Assembly: GCF_030913635.1 (NCBI RefSeq)
Contig: NZ_CP133188.1
Location: 1,860,001 to 1,924,000 of the forward strand
Reading direction: 5' to 3'
Origin: Sedimentibacter sp. MB35-C1
GTDB taxonomy: Bacteria > Bacillota > Clostridia > Tissierellales > Sedimentibacteraceae
Length of the DNA stretch: 64,000 nt
The position numbers were made by a program, and so were the translations under genes. Positions 35,665 through 44,128 of the stretch are shown one piece after another. The notes below the pieces were generated by a model. It searched no databases. It was not told the DNA's origin and worked only from the letters and a program-made list of their open reading frames with translations. How positions within the stretch are numbered: position 1 is the first letter of the stretch; each line of letters starts with the position of its first letter.

Positions 35665-36222
35665 TTACTTAGTATATCGCGGAAGCTCCTGCCAAAATAC
35701 AAAGACTCCCAGAAATAAAAATATATCACCTATACTTATTGATTTAGGAAAAGGGTAGGGAGAAGCAAGAGTTATAACGTCACACAGCATTTTAAACTTT
35801 GTATCTTCGGTTAGAAGTGAATGTATCAGATCCTGACCTGTTCCAAGGTATAACCTGTTAGCATCTGCATTAGCCAGCAAATCGGAAACAAGCACAGGCA
35901 TTTTGAAATCATTCGATGCTATTGCAATAAAGTTGAGAAGTGTACCTATAAGCAAAAGCTTCATGAATGTTTTTTTGAAGTTTAGTGTTGAAACGATTAT
36001 CAGCGCAAGGTATATAAGCCAGTTCAGGCTCAAAATCCTAAGCAGGTTGTTATGGCTGAAATTTCCGTATAAATATTCAGCAGTAATTTCTATTACGGCC
36101 ACTGCTATCAGTATTTTATATCCTTTAATTTCTAATTTAATATCTGTGAAATTAATTTTTCTGTTTCTTATAATCAGGATGAATATGGACAGTATTGAAA
36201 AAAATATGATTTCAGGAAGCAT
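35665..36222 (-). CDS. DUF5317-like membrane protein
   Basis: A 185-residue membrane protein with about five helices and a polar centre, NDFKMPVLVSDLLANADANR, that is typical of the DUF5317 group; function unknown. The gene starts seven bases after the HD-GYP gene stop and is thus the last of that operon. TAGGTG is a weak ribosome site. Members often sit beside HD-GYP genes in clostridia, which suggests a part in the same signalling. Confidence 0.7.
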   Translation of the reverse strand: MLPEIIFFSILSIFILIIRNRKINFTDIKLEIKGYKILIAVAVIEITAEYLYGNFSHNNLLRILSLNWLIYLALIIVSTLNFKKTFMKLLLIGTLLNFIAIASNDFKMPVLVSDLLANADANRLYLGTGQDLIHSLLTEDTKFKMLCDVITLASPYPFPKSISIGDIFLFLGVFVFWQELPRYTK

Positions 36223-36229
36223 AGTACAC

Positions 36230-37537
36230 CTATTCTGTTACCTTGTAATATGTGGTTCTCAGAGCTATTATTGCGTCGTCAACTATGTCGGGATTGAATT
36301 GTGTACCCGAATTCAGCTTTATTTCACTTAATGCAGCCTCTAGGCTCAGAGATTTTCTGTAAGGTCTGTTGGTTGTCATGGCATCAAAGGAATCAGCAAT
36401 AGTGAGTATTGAGGTTTCAAGAGGTATGCTGTCATGACACAGACCGTCAGGATAGCCCTTTCCGTCATTTCTTTCATGATGATGACGAATAATATCTGAA
36501 ATATTTGACAGATAACTTAAGTCGGCAATTATAGTAGCACCTATTTCAGGGTGAGATTTTATTGTTTCAAATTCATCCCGCTCCAGTTTGCCGGTCTTAT
36601 TTAATATATTTTTATCTATTCCGATTTTACCTATATCGTGCAGCAAAGCGGCACTTTTTATCAAATCAATTTTGCTTTGAGGGAGTCCGATTTGCTTTGC
36701 AACTGCTTCGGAGTATGCGCTCACTCTTAACGAGTGTCCGCTGGTGTACGGGTCGTTTGCTTCAATAGCTCGTACCAAAACATTCATTGTTTCAAAATAG
36801 TTTTTGCGCATATCTATATAAAGCTTAAAAGTATACCTTGCCAGCAAAAGTGGAATGAAGAATAACAGCAGACCGCCGATACCGTAGCTGTTGTACGCAA
36901 ATGCAAGTATTATGCCTAACAATCCAACTAAAAGCACATTTATCATCATGGAAAAGAAATTGTTTCTCCATATGTAAATAAATTTCTCATTTAATAATAT
37001 TGACATTAAAGCTGACATAAAAAGGGTGTTCAGTAATATATATACTGATAATGCTGCAGCTCCTGCGACAGGATTATAAAAATCAAAACCTACATTTATA
37101 ATATTATTTAAGTATACATATGCCATTCCAGCCATGCCTGAACATATCATAAGTTGGCTTGTGTTAAATATAGTTTTATATATAGGGTTGTTTAAAATAT
37201 GGACTCTCCCTACGCCATCCTTATATGGAAATCTAAAAGCGACACCTATGGCGGATATTATTGAAGCCAATAGGGGATTTGTCAATATTATGGCAGAATA
37301 ATACAGTGCAAAGCTTACGGAAATTGCGCCAACTTTAGGAAGCAATATAAAAAATGTTTCCGCAATAATTGATAATGCGGAAAATACTATGAGCAGGGAA
37401 TAGTCATTTATAGCATATACTCTAGAAAGGTGCAACATAAGAACAAAAGCCGTAATAGCCAGTATGAAAATATATAAAAATAAATTTGTGCTTATTTTTT
37501 CTTTTTTAGGTATTTTATTGTCTGCAATATTTTTCAT
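36230..37537 (-). CDS. HD-GYP domain phosphodiesterase with membrane N-terminus
   Basis: A 435-residue protein. The N-terminal half has about eight membrane helices. The HD-GYP domain (about 240-430) has H300-D301-IGKIG, KSHPEIGA, and HHHERNDGKGYP, that is the HD pair, the His ligands and the GYP tripeptide. All catalytic residues are present, so it probably hydrolyses cyclic di-GMP or a related dinucleotide. Start 37537 is preferred to 37543 because GAGG would be too close to the latter. It lies 43 bases after the 25-residue peptide gene. Confidence 0.92.
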   Translation of the reverse strand: MKNIADNKIPKKEKISTNLFLYIFILAITAFVLMLHLSRVYAINDYSLLIVFSALSIIAETFFILLPKVGAISVSFALYYSAIILTNPLLASIISAIGVAFRFPYKDGVGRVHILNNPIYKTIFNTSQLMICSGMAGMAYVYLNNIINVGFDFYNPVAGAAALSVYILLNTLFMSALMSILLNEKFIYIWRNNFFSMMINVLLVGLLGIILAFAYNSYGIGGLLLFFIPLLLARYTFKLYIDMRKNYFETMNVLVRAIEANDPYTSGHSLRVSAYSEAVAKQIGLPQSKIDLIKSAALLHDIGKIGIDKNILNKTGKLERDEFETIKSHPEIGATIIADLSYLSNISDIIRHHHERNDGKGYPDGLCHDSIPLETSILTIADSFDAMTTNRPYRKSLSLEAALSEIKLNSGTQFNPDIVDDAIIALRTTYYKVTE

Positions 37538-37580
37538 TTTCATTCCTCATATAATGAAGGGCTGACATGTTAAATTGCTG

Positions 37581-37658
37581 TTAAGCCCAAGTAAAGCTTG
37601 CGCCTGCAGCTAGTACCAATGCTACTATTGAAGATATTATAGGCATTAATTTTTTCAT
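37581..37658 (-). CDS. 25-residue hydrophobic peptide in the HD-GYP operon
   Basis: A short frame with an unusually strong ribosome site (AGGAGGGG, seven bases before ATG). The peptide starts MKKLMPIISSIVALVLAAG and ends ASFTWA, thus two Lys, a hydrophobic helix and a polar tail; it could be a membrane peptide or a secreted signal. No family is known to me. It sits between an unknown conserved gene and the HD-GYP gene and follows a leader that can fold over the ribosome site. The combination of RBS and context makes it more likely real than chance. Confidence 0.6.
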   Translation of the reverse strand: MKKLMPIISSIVALVLAAGASFTWA

Positions 37659-37663
37659 GTGTG

Positions 37664-37730
37664 AACCCCTCCTACAGAGAATCTCTGCTCTGTTCGCTAG
37701 TAGAACAGGAAGGTTTCGCTACGCTAGTTT
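37664..37730 (-). ncRNA. Structured leader (three-helix junction) before the 25-residue peptide
   Basis: In the minus-strand RNA, AACCUU (37715-37710) can pair with GGGGUU of the ribosome site (37669-37664), enclosing CUGUUC/GAACAG (37708-37703 with 37695-37690) and CAGAG/CUCUG (37687-37683 with 37679-37675). Two G-U pairs in the outer helix only work on this strand. The repeat CUAGCG occurs on both sides. It may be a riboswitch or attenuator that hides the ribosome site; no known class is recognised. Confidence 0.45.
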
Positions 37731-37761
37731 TTTGTTTCTATTTTTTGTTTAGTCAGCCCGA

Positions 37762-38385
37762 TCATTCTTTTATAAATAAACAGATTTTTCTGTTTATAGC
37801 ATTAAGGGTAGCTTTTATTGTGGAATCGACCTTATTGTTATTAACAATTGCAGATCCTATCAGTGTGTTCTCTCTTCCACGCTCTATATGGGTAACGGAA
37901 GAAAGCATTACATCCATGCCTGCTATACGGGCGGCTTGTATATCATCAACTATGAAGCAGTCTAAATCAATTGCTTTTTTTATAGCGTTCAAAGTCGCCT
38001 GAGCCGCAACCATGAGGGTATTTTTTTCAGATTTTATTCCTTCTGCTTCTCCTATGTATTGTTTTTCATCCCATGAAAATTTAATGGAAATTTTTATTCT
38101 TTCCGAATTTGTCTCATTTGTATAACCTTCGTAAATCAGCCTGAAATCAGAGCTAATAGAAATGTTCTTATTAACTTGAGCAACACTTATAATCTTGTAA
38201 TCTACATCCAAATTAAAATGAGACAGTAGAGCAGTTCTTATGTCCCGCACAATTTGTTTAGAGTGTCGGCTGCTGTCAGACAGGACATGTATTTCAGTTA
38301 TATTATTATTAGAGTCGGTAATAATTTTACATGATAGAACAGATTTGATATTGGCGAGAAAATATTCTATTTCTTCGAAATCCAT
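37762..38385 (-). CDS. Conserved protein of unknown function, first gene of the HD-GYP operon
   Basis: A 207-residue soluble protein. The N-terminal half (TEIHVLSDSSRHSKQIVRD, then FNLDVDYKIISVAQV) is a conserved pattern I recognise from unannotated proteins in Firmicutes and Actinobacteria, and the rear half has AATLNAIKKAIDLDCFI. It lacks membrane segments and catalytic motifs. Two similar alpha/beta halves may be present. The start follows GGAGGACTAAT. A good promoter lies 30 bp upstream. A role as sensor or adaptor for the HD-GYP operon is only inferred. Confidence 0.6.
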   Translation of the reverse strand: MDFEEIEYFLANIKSVLSCKIITDSNNNITEIHVLSDSSRHSKQIVRDIRTALLSHFNLDVDYKIISVAQVNKNISISSDFRLIYEGYTNETNSERIKISIKFSWDEKQYIGEAEGIKSEKNTLMVAAQATLNAIKKAIDLDCFIVDDIQAARIAGMDVMLSSVTHIERGRENTLIGSAIVNNNKVDSTIKATLNAINRKICLFIKE

Positions 38386-38415
38386 ATTAGTCCTCCAAAA
38401 CGTTATACTATCTTG

Positions 38416-38444
38416 ATTATAATACAACATTCCCTATAATTCAA
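38416..38444 (-). promoter_or_regulatory. Promoter of the HD-GYP operon
   Basis: On the minus strand TTGAAT, 17 bp, TATAAT, ending 31 bp before the start at 38385. Confidence 0.65.
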
Positions 38445-38490
38445 CACAAAGTTAACAATAATTATTATATTTTTTAATAATTTTCAATAA

Positions 38491-38539
38491 ATACAAAAAA
38501 ATACATTTGCAGGCAGACCACAAACGTATTTTTTTGTAT
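38491..38539. terminator. Terminator after cwlD
   Basis: ATACAAAAAAATAC pairs with GTATTTTTTTGTAT over 14 bp, loop about 21 nt, directly after the cwlD stop. Confidence 0.65.
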
Positions 38540-38543
38540 TATA

Positions 38544-39263
38544 TTAATATTCATTAAAATATCTTATTAACCCAGTATATATTGCCCAAGCTGTTTTTTC
38601 CTGATATTCATCGGAAACCAGCTTCTTTTCTTCAGAAGGGTTTGATAAAAAACCGCATTCTATCAGCAGTACAGGAGGTTTCGTTTCGTCCATTATTTTT
38701 ATGTTTTTTTTCACCTGAGGAACTCTTTTATTATTTTTATCAAGAATATTTTTTAATGAATCTTGCATTATTTCTGCGGCAATTTTTCCCGGCATGCTGT
38801 TTTTTTGATAAAAAACATGGGCGCCGTAATATTGTTTTTGCGGGAAGGAATTTAGATGTATGGAAATTGTCAAATCTGCTTCGGTTTCATTTATCATTTT
38901 TACCCTGTTTGTCAAATCTTCATTTTTCTTTTCTCTGATAGTTTTGGATTTTAGCGAATAGAGTCCTTCATCTTCATACCTGGTCATTTCTACATCGAAT
39001 CCGCTTCCTTCAAGGAAAGCCATAAGCTTTTCAGATATTGCAAGAGTCAGGGGGGCTTCGCCAATTCCCATGTCACCGCTTGCTCCCTGATCGATACCTC
39101 CGTGTCCGGGGTCAATAAGAACCTTGAGCTTTTTTACCTGTTCTCTATCCGTTGCATCAATTGTCTCTGTTGTTTTGTTTATATCGGAAAATAATGACAT
39201 CAGCATTACAATCATTAATGCTATCGCAAATATTATATTTACTCTTTTAAAAATATTTTCCAT
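38544..39263 (-). CDS. cwlD: N-acetylmuramoyl-L-alanine amidase, CwlD type
   Basis: A 239-residue amidase with an N-terminal membrane anchor (about 9-25) and an Amidase_3 domain. Zinc and catalytic residues are in IDPGHGGIDQG, the conserved Glu in GIGEAPLTLAIS, SIHLNSF with the second His, and IECGFLSNPSEE with the catalytic Glu. CwlD makes muramic-delta-lactam in the spore cortex together with a deacetylase. The size and anchor fit CwlD better than a large autolysin. The start follows GGAGGTAGC; the TTG at 39275 is rejected. Confidence 0.92.
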   Translation of the reverse strand: MENIFKRVNIIFAIALMIVMLMSLFSDINKTTETIDATDREQVKKLKVLIDPGHGGIDQGASGDMGIGEAPLTLAISEKLMAFLEGSGFDVEMTRYEDEGLYSLKSKTIREKKNEDLTNRVKMINETEADLTISIHLNSFPQKQYYGAHVFYQKNSMPGKIAAEIMQDSLKNILDKNNKRVPQVKKNIKIMDETKPPVLLIECGFLSNPSEEKKLVSDEYQEKTAWAIYTGLIRYFNEY

Positions 39264-39453
39264 TGCTACCTCCAAAGCCTTTCTTATATAAGATTATGAG
39301 GGGCTGTCAACAATAATTACAAAATACTGCTTTATATAGTTGAAATTTTAATCGTGCGGCAGCAGGGCAGAAAACAGTAATATTTAATAGGAATTAATTA
39401 ATCCAAAAGAGAATAAATATGTAATTTCTGATATTGTAAATCACAGCGCGGGA

Positions 39454-39482
39454 TTGACAGATTACATATATGGCAGTAAACT
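39454..39482 (+). promoter_or_regulatory. Promoter for the 2-hydroxyacid dehydrogenase gene
   Basis: Consensus TTGACA, 17 bp, TAAACT; 38 bp before the start at 39521. Confidence 0.6.
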
Positions 39483-39520
39483 GTAAAGAAATTTAAATAA
39501 CAATTTTTAGGAGACATGAC

Positions 39521-40513
39521 ATGCACAAAAATAAATTAGTAGTTGTAGGAGTGGGACATGTCGGTTCATATGTTTTGGCAGATGCTATGAAAACCGGACT
39601 GTTCGCTGAAATAGGAGTAATTGATATTTTAGAGAATGTAGCTTATGGCGAGGCATTGGATCAAGCCCAGGCTACAGCATTGACTTATATGAACAACGTA
39701 AATGTTACAAATGGAGAATATGAACAATGTGCTGATGCAGATGTGATTATCGTAGCTGCAGGTCCAAGCATAATACCTGATCCAAATGATCCAAAAGGTG
39801 AACCAGACCGTACCTTATTGACAAAAACAAACTGTGAAGTTATTCGCGGTGTAATGAAAGGTATTACAAAATATACTAAAGATGCTGTTATTATTTTTAT
39901 TACTAATCCATTGGATACTATGGTTTATATTGCCGAAAACGAATTTGGATATCCGAAAGGGCGTATTTTTGGTACAGGAACCATGCTTGATTCTGCCAGA
40001 CTACGCAAAATAGTTGCTGATAATTACAATATTGATCCGAAATCTGTTACAGGATTTATGATGGGAGAACACGGCAGGACAGCTTTTCCTGTTATGAGCC
40101 ATGTATATATCAGCGGGATTCCTTTATCTGAAGCAGATACTTTCCTAGAAGGAAAGAAAGATATACAAAATCCCGATGTGGTTAAAAAATTGACTGTAAG
40201 CGCTGCATATGAAGTGTTTAACGGCAAAGGCTGGACAAATGCAGGAGTCGCACAGTCGGCAGTTACAATGGCAAGGGCAGTGCTGTTAGACGAAAAAAGT
40301 ATTTACCCTGCATCAACTACATTGCGTGGTCAATACGGTCATGACAAAGATGTGGCGCTGAGCATGCCATGTATTATAGGGCGTGAAGGTGTTTTGAAGC
40401 AGATACCTGTAAAGTTAAATGAATGGGAAACAAAAAAATTAGAAGAAACAATAGCGTATATCCAAGAAACCATGGTTGATGCAAAAACAGGTCCTAAATT
40501 TTCTAAGAGATAA
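39521..40513 (+). CDS. Lactate/malate dehydrogenase family, L-2-hydroxyisocaproate dehydrogenase-like
   Basis: A 330-residue NAD-dependent 2-hydroxyacid dehydrogenase. NAD loop G10-V-G-H-V-G15, NPLDTM, DSARLRK with the substrate-orienting Arg, and catalytic H184 in GEHGRTAFP are in place. The mobile loop (PSIIPDPNDPKGEPDR) is longer than in lactate dehydrogenase, and the FNGKGWTNAGVAQSA stretch matches L-2-hydroxyisocaproate dehydrogenases. It probably reduces larger 2-oxoacids from amino acid fermentation (for example 2-oxoisocaproate from leucine). Single-gene unit between promoter and terminator. Confidence 0.85.
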   Translation: MHKNKLVVVGVGHVGSYVLADAMKTGLFAEIGVIDILENVAYGEALDQAQATALTYMNNVNVTNGEYEQCADADVIIVAAGPSIIPDPNDPKGEPDRTLLTKTNCEVIRGVMKGITKYTKDAVIIFITNPLDTMVYIAENEFGYPKGRIFGTGTMLDSARLRKIVADNYNIDPKSVTGFMMGEHGRTAFPVMSHVYISGIPLSEADTFLEGKKDIQNPDVVKKLTVSAAYEVFNGKGWTNAGVAQSAVTMARAVLLDEKSIYPASTTLRGQYGHDKDVALSMPCIIGREGVLKQIPVKLNEWETKKLEETIAYIQETMVDAKTGPKFSKR

Positions 40514-40523
40514 TATTTAAAAT

Positions 40524-40569
40524 AAAAATCAAAGTTTTAGATACAGAGTATTTGAAACTTTGATTTTTA
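40524..40569 (+). terminator. Rho-independent terminator
   Basis: AAAAATCAAAGTTT pairs with AAACTTTGATTTTT; loop about 16 nt. Confidence 0.87.
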
Positions 40570-40688
40570 TTGTTTGCTACAAAAACGATGATATATAATA
40601 ATTGTGGCAAACATTATCATTTAGCGGTATAATAAAAATAAATGCTTGTTAGAAAGCATTGTAACAATAACATTTTAAGAGGTGAATT

Positions 40689-41783
40689 ATGAAGTTAACT
40701 GATCAATATAAGGCTGCAAAGTATAAATTCCAAGGTAACGGTCCAAGAAGTATCGATATATTAAAGGAAGCCTTAAACAGTATACAAGAAGATAGGTTTG
40801 CCGATTTATACGGCAAAGGCGAAATTATTGAAGAATTTGAAAAGAAATTTGCTGGAATACTTGGAAAAGAATCAGCTGTTTTTATGCCAAGCGGTACGAT
40901 GGCACAACAGATTGCTCTTAGGATCTACGCAGACGATAAAAACAACAAGAAAGTTGCATATCATCCTCTCTCACATTTGGAATTGCATGAGCAAGATGCA
41001 ATAAAGATTTTGCATGGTTTGGAAACTGTTCTTTTGGGTGAAACAAACCGACTGTTTACCATAAAAGATTTAATGTCTGTTAAGGAGAATGTTGGGACTT
41101 TGTTAATTGAACTACCTCAGAGAGAAATAGGAGGATATCTGCCGGCTCTTAATGAATTGGAAGAAATTATAGAATACGCAAGGTCTAAAAATATGTACAT
41201 CCATCTTGACGGTGCCAGATTATTTGAATCGCTTCCATACTATGAAAAATCTCCGGCTGAAATATCAGCGTATTTTGACAGCGTGTATATTTCCTTTTAC
41301 AAGGGTATAGGTGCTGTTGCAGGAGCTGTTTTAGCTGGGGAAAAAGAGTTTATTAACAAAGCTAAAATCTGGAAACGCAGGCATGGAGGGGATTTAATAA
41401 GTCTCTATCCGTATATCATTGCTGCTGATTATTATTATGAAAAAAGAAAAGATATGATGAGTAAATTTCATGAAGAAGCTATAGAACTGGCAAAGTATTT
41501 CAATGATTTGCCATCTGTTCGTACGACACCTGAAATACCGATGACTAATATGTTTCATGTGCATGCTGATTTCAGCAGTGATCAACTGGAGAAAATAGTT
41601 TCAAAAATATTTAGCGAATTTGATGTTTCAATAGCCGGAGGTATTAAAAAAATAGATGAAAAAACATCAAAATTCGAAATATCAATTGGTGAAGAGTTTT
41701 CGAAAATTCCTAAGGAATTGTTAAAACAAGTATTTGACAGGTTTAATGAATACATAAAAGTAAGAAGCTATCTCTTTCATTGA
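40689..41783 (+). CDS. Threonine aldolase family (beta-eliminating lyase) protein
   Basis: A 364-residue fold-type I PLP enzyme. FMPSGTMAQQIALR binds the phosphate, HLDGARLFES holds the Asp that contacts the pyridine nitrogen, and the PLP Lys is K205 in YISFYKGIGAVAG. The group includes low-specificity L-threonine aldolases, which split threonine into glycine and acetaldehyde, but beta-hydroxy-amino-acid and other lyases also fall here. RBS AAGAGGTG. It precedes the B12 riboswitch and is not obviously linked to it. Confidence 0.85.
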   Translation: MKLTDQYKAAKYKFQGNGPRSIDILKEALNSIQEDRFADLYGKGEIIEEFEKKFAGILGKESAVFMPSGTMAQQIALRIYADDKNNKKVAYHPLSHLELHEQDAIKILHGLETVLLGETNRLFTIKDLMSVKENVGTLLIELPQREIGGYLPALNELEEIIEYARSKNMYIHLDGARLFESLPYYEKSPAEISAYFDSVYISFYKGIGAVAGAVLAGEKEFINKAKIWKRRHGGDLISLYPYIIAADYYYEKRKDMMSKFHEEAIELAKYFNDLPSVRTTPEIPMTNMFHVHADFSSDQLEKIVSKIFSEFDVSIAGGIKKIDEKTSKFEISIGEEFSKIPKELLKQVFDRFNEYIKVRSYLFH

Positions 41784-41837
41784 CATTTAAATCCTGTTGA
41801 TTTATAATTATTTCATAAATAAATGAAAATGTACTTT

Positions 41838-41990
41838 GTTGGTAACTTTTGTTTTAATAGGGAAAACAGTAAAAGCTGTTACAGCCCCCGCTACTGTGAA
41901 AGGTGATAAGGCTCATTGCCACTGTGAAAATGGGAAGGCGAGCGTTAAATGATCCGAAAGTCAGGAAACCTGCCAAATTAGTTTTTTATG
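41838..41990 (+). promoter_or_regulatory. Cobalamin riboswitch
   Basis: The B12-box features occur in order: TTTTAATAGGGAA, then ACAGCCCCCGCTACTGTGAA, GCCACTGTGAAAATGGGAAGG, GATCCGAAAGTCAGGAAACC and TGCC. It stands directly upstream of cbiB. Binding of adenosylcobalamin would favour the terminator at 42024 and lower expression of the B12 operon. Confidence 0.95.
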
Positions 41991-42023
41991 GATTGTCGGG
42001 AGGACTGTCTGAAATATGTGTGT

Positions 42024-42051
42024 AACCGCCTTCCGTTCAGGAGGGTTTTTT
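42024..42051 (+). terminator. Expression-platform terminator of the cobalamin riboswitch
   Basis: AACCGCCT and AGGAGGGTT form an imperfect stem, followed by TTTTTT. It is 36 bp before cbiB, as expected for transcriptional attenuation. Confidence 0.75.
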
Positions 42052-42086
42052 GTTTGTCCAAATAAGGTATGTCAGAAAGGAATAAT

Positions 42087-43037
42087 ATGAATTCACTCAT
42101 CATCGGATATGTGCTTGATTTGATTATCGGAGATCCTCAAGGATGGTTTCATCCTATAAGACTCATAGGGAATATGATTTGCTTTGTTGAGGACAAGCTG
42201 AGAAAATGCTGCAAAAATTCAAAGGAAGAAACAGCGGCAGGAGCGATATTATGGTTTTCGGTTGTTTTTACTTCATTTGTAATTCCATATGTAATTTTAT
42301 ATTTTGCATCAAAGGTTAGTTTTATGCTTGCATTAATTATTGAAGGATTAATGTGCTACTACATACTTGCAACAAAAAGTTTGAAGGATGAAAGTATGAA
42401 GGTTTATAAATCACTGAAAAGAAATGATTTAGCTGAAGCTCGTAATTATTTATCTTTTATTGTGGGCAGGGACGTGGAAAAGCTTAATGAAGTATCTGTT
42501 GCAAAAGCGGCTGTGGAAACTGTTGCAGAAAATGCATCTGACGGGGTTATTGCTCCAATGCTTTACATAATGATTGGAGGAGCTCCTCTGGGATTTATGT
42601 ACAAGGCAGTCAATACTTTAGATTCAATGGTTGGATACAAAAATGAAAAATATATAAATATAGGCAGGGTTTCAGCCATAGCTGATGATGTTGCAAATTT
42701 CATTCCCTCAAGGATTTCAGCGCTTATTATGATCGCTGTGGCATTTATTACAGGCATGGATTACAAAAATGCCCTCAGAATCTATTTGCGAGATAGGTAC
42801 AATCACAAGAGCCCAAACTCAGCACATACGGAATCAGTGTGCGCCGGAGCTCTGGACATAATGCTTGGAGGAGACAGCTATTACGGAGGCGCGCTTGTCA
42901 GCAAGCCGACAATAGGAGATGACATAAGAAAAATAGAAATAGAAGATATTAAAAGGGCTAATAGGCTTATGTACGCAGCATCTATGCTGACGTTGGCAAC
43001 AGGTTCATTGCTTTACTACTTTGTTACAAGCTTATAA
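42087..43037 (+). CDS. cbiB: Adenosylcobinamide-phosphate synthase
   Basis: CbiB joins adenosylcobyric acid with aminopropanol phosphate at the membrane. The protein is 316 residues with four or five helices. DLIIGDPQGWFHPIRLIG at the start, AETVAENASDGVIAPMLY and YKAVNTLDSMVGYKN are diagnostic, as is HTESVCAGALDIMLGG. Start 42087 is chosen because AGAAAGGA precedes it; the ATG at 42069 lies before that site. First gene of the riboswitch-controlled operon. Confidence 0.95.
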   Translation: MNSLIIGYVLDLIIGDPQGWFHPIRLIGNMICFVEDKLRKCCKNSKEETAAGAILWFSVVFTSFVIPYVILYFASKVSFMLALIIEGLMCYYILATKSLKDESMKVYKSLKRNDLAEARNYLSFIVGRDVEKLNEVSVAKAAVETVAENASDGVIAPMLYIMIGGAPLGFMYKAVNTLDSMVGYKNEKYINIGRVSAIADDVANFIPSRISALIMIAVAFITGMDYKNALRIYLRDRYNHKSPNSAHTESVCAGALDIMLGGDSYYGGALVSKPTIGDDIRKIEIEDIKRANRLMYAASMLTLATGSLLYYFVTSL

Positions 43038-43051
43038 AATAGGAGAATACT

Positions 43052-44128
43052 ATGAGTATAGAAATACATGGCGCCGACATATATACGGCGGCCGAAAAAA
43101 ACGGTAGCGGGATAAATGAAATATTGGATTTTTCATCAAACATAAATCCTTTGGGTATACCCGATTCGGTTAAATCCGCCTGTATAAATTCAATTGAATA
43201 TTCTAACAGGTATCCGGACATCAATTCTTCAGAATTAATCCGAAGTATTGCATCAGTCGAAAAAGTCCCGACCAGCTTTATTTTTGCGTCAAATGGAGCA
43301 GCAGAAGCCATATATCGTATTGCTTTTTTCTTAATGCCCAAAAAAGGCCTTGTTACTGCACCGGCCTTCAGCGAATATGAGAGCGCATTGAAAGCAGTCG
43401 GTGCAGATATTAACTATTACAATCTGGGTGAAGAATATGAATTTAAGATAAAGGATAACATATTAAATCATATAAATAATGATACAGATATTGTATTTTT
43501 GTGCAACCCCAATAATCCAACTGGGCAAATAACAGATATTAAAACAACAGAAAAAATAATTGACAAATGTATGAAGTCAGGGGCAACTGTGGTTATAGAT
43601 GAATGTTTTCTGGATTTTGTGGAAAATAAAGAATCATTAAGTTCTGTCAGACTAATGAATAAATACAATAATCTTATTGTATTGAAAGCATTTACCAAAA
43701 TATATGCTATTCCGGGGATACGCCTGGGTTATTGTATGTCTTCAAAAAGAGATGTTATTAATGGACTGAAATCGTCAGGGCCTCCCTGGAATGTTTCGAA
43801 TATTGCACAGGCTGCGGGGATTGCGGCACTGAAGGAAAGAGAGTATGTAAGCAGGACTGTTTCGTACATAAAGGAGCAAAGAAATTACATGCTCAGTGAA
43901 CTAAATAAGTTGAATATTAAGGCATATAATTCTAATGCCAACTATATATTGTTTAAAATTTTTAATGATGTGGATTTAAAGGAAGAACTGCTTAAAAAAA
44001 ATATATTGATAAGAAGCTGCTCAAATTACAAAAACTTTGACAGAAGCTATTACAGAATTGCAGTGAAATCAAAGAATGAAAATAAACTTCTCATTAAGGC
44101 ATTGTATGAAATAAGGGAGATGCTATGA
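43052..44128 (+). CDS. cobD: Threonine-phosphate decarboxylase
   Basis: CobD (358 residues, aminotransferase fold I) decarboxylates L-threonine O-3-phosphate to (R)-1-amino-2-propanol phosphate, the partner substrate of CbiB. IHGADIYTAA at the start is typical of CobD, as are LDFSSNINPLG, NPNNPTGQI, and PLP Lys K216 in AFTKIYAIPGIRLGY. It differs from histidinol-phosphate aminotransferase mainly by the N-terminus and this context. GAGAATACT lies before the ATG; it overlaps the next gene by four bases. Confidence 0.92.
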   Translation: MSIEIHGADIYTAAEKNGSGINEILDFSSNINPLGIPDSVKSACINSIEYSNRYPDINSSELIRSIASVEKVPTSFIFASNGAAEAIYRIAFFLMPKKGLVTAPAFSEYESALKAVGADINYYNLGEEYEFKIKDNILNHINNDTDIVFLCNPNNPTGQITDIKTTEKIIDKCMKSGATVVIDECFLDFVENKESLSSVRLMNKYNNLIVLKAFTKIYAIPGIRLGYCMSSKRDVINGLKSSGPPWNVSNIAQAAGIAALKEREYVSRTVSYIKEQRNYMLSELNKLNIKAYNSNANYILFKIFNDVDLKEELLKKNILIRSCSNYKNFDRSYYRIAVKSKNENKLLIKALYEIREML

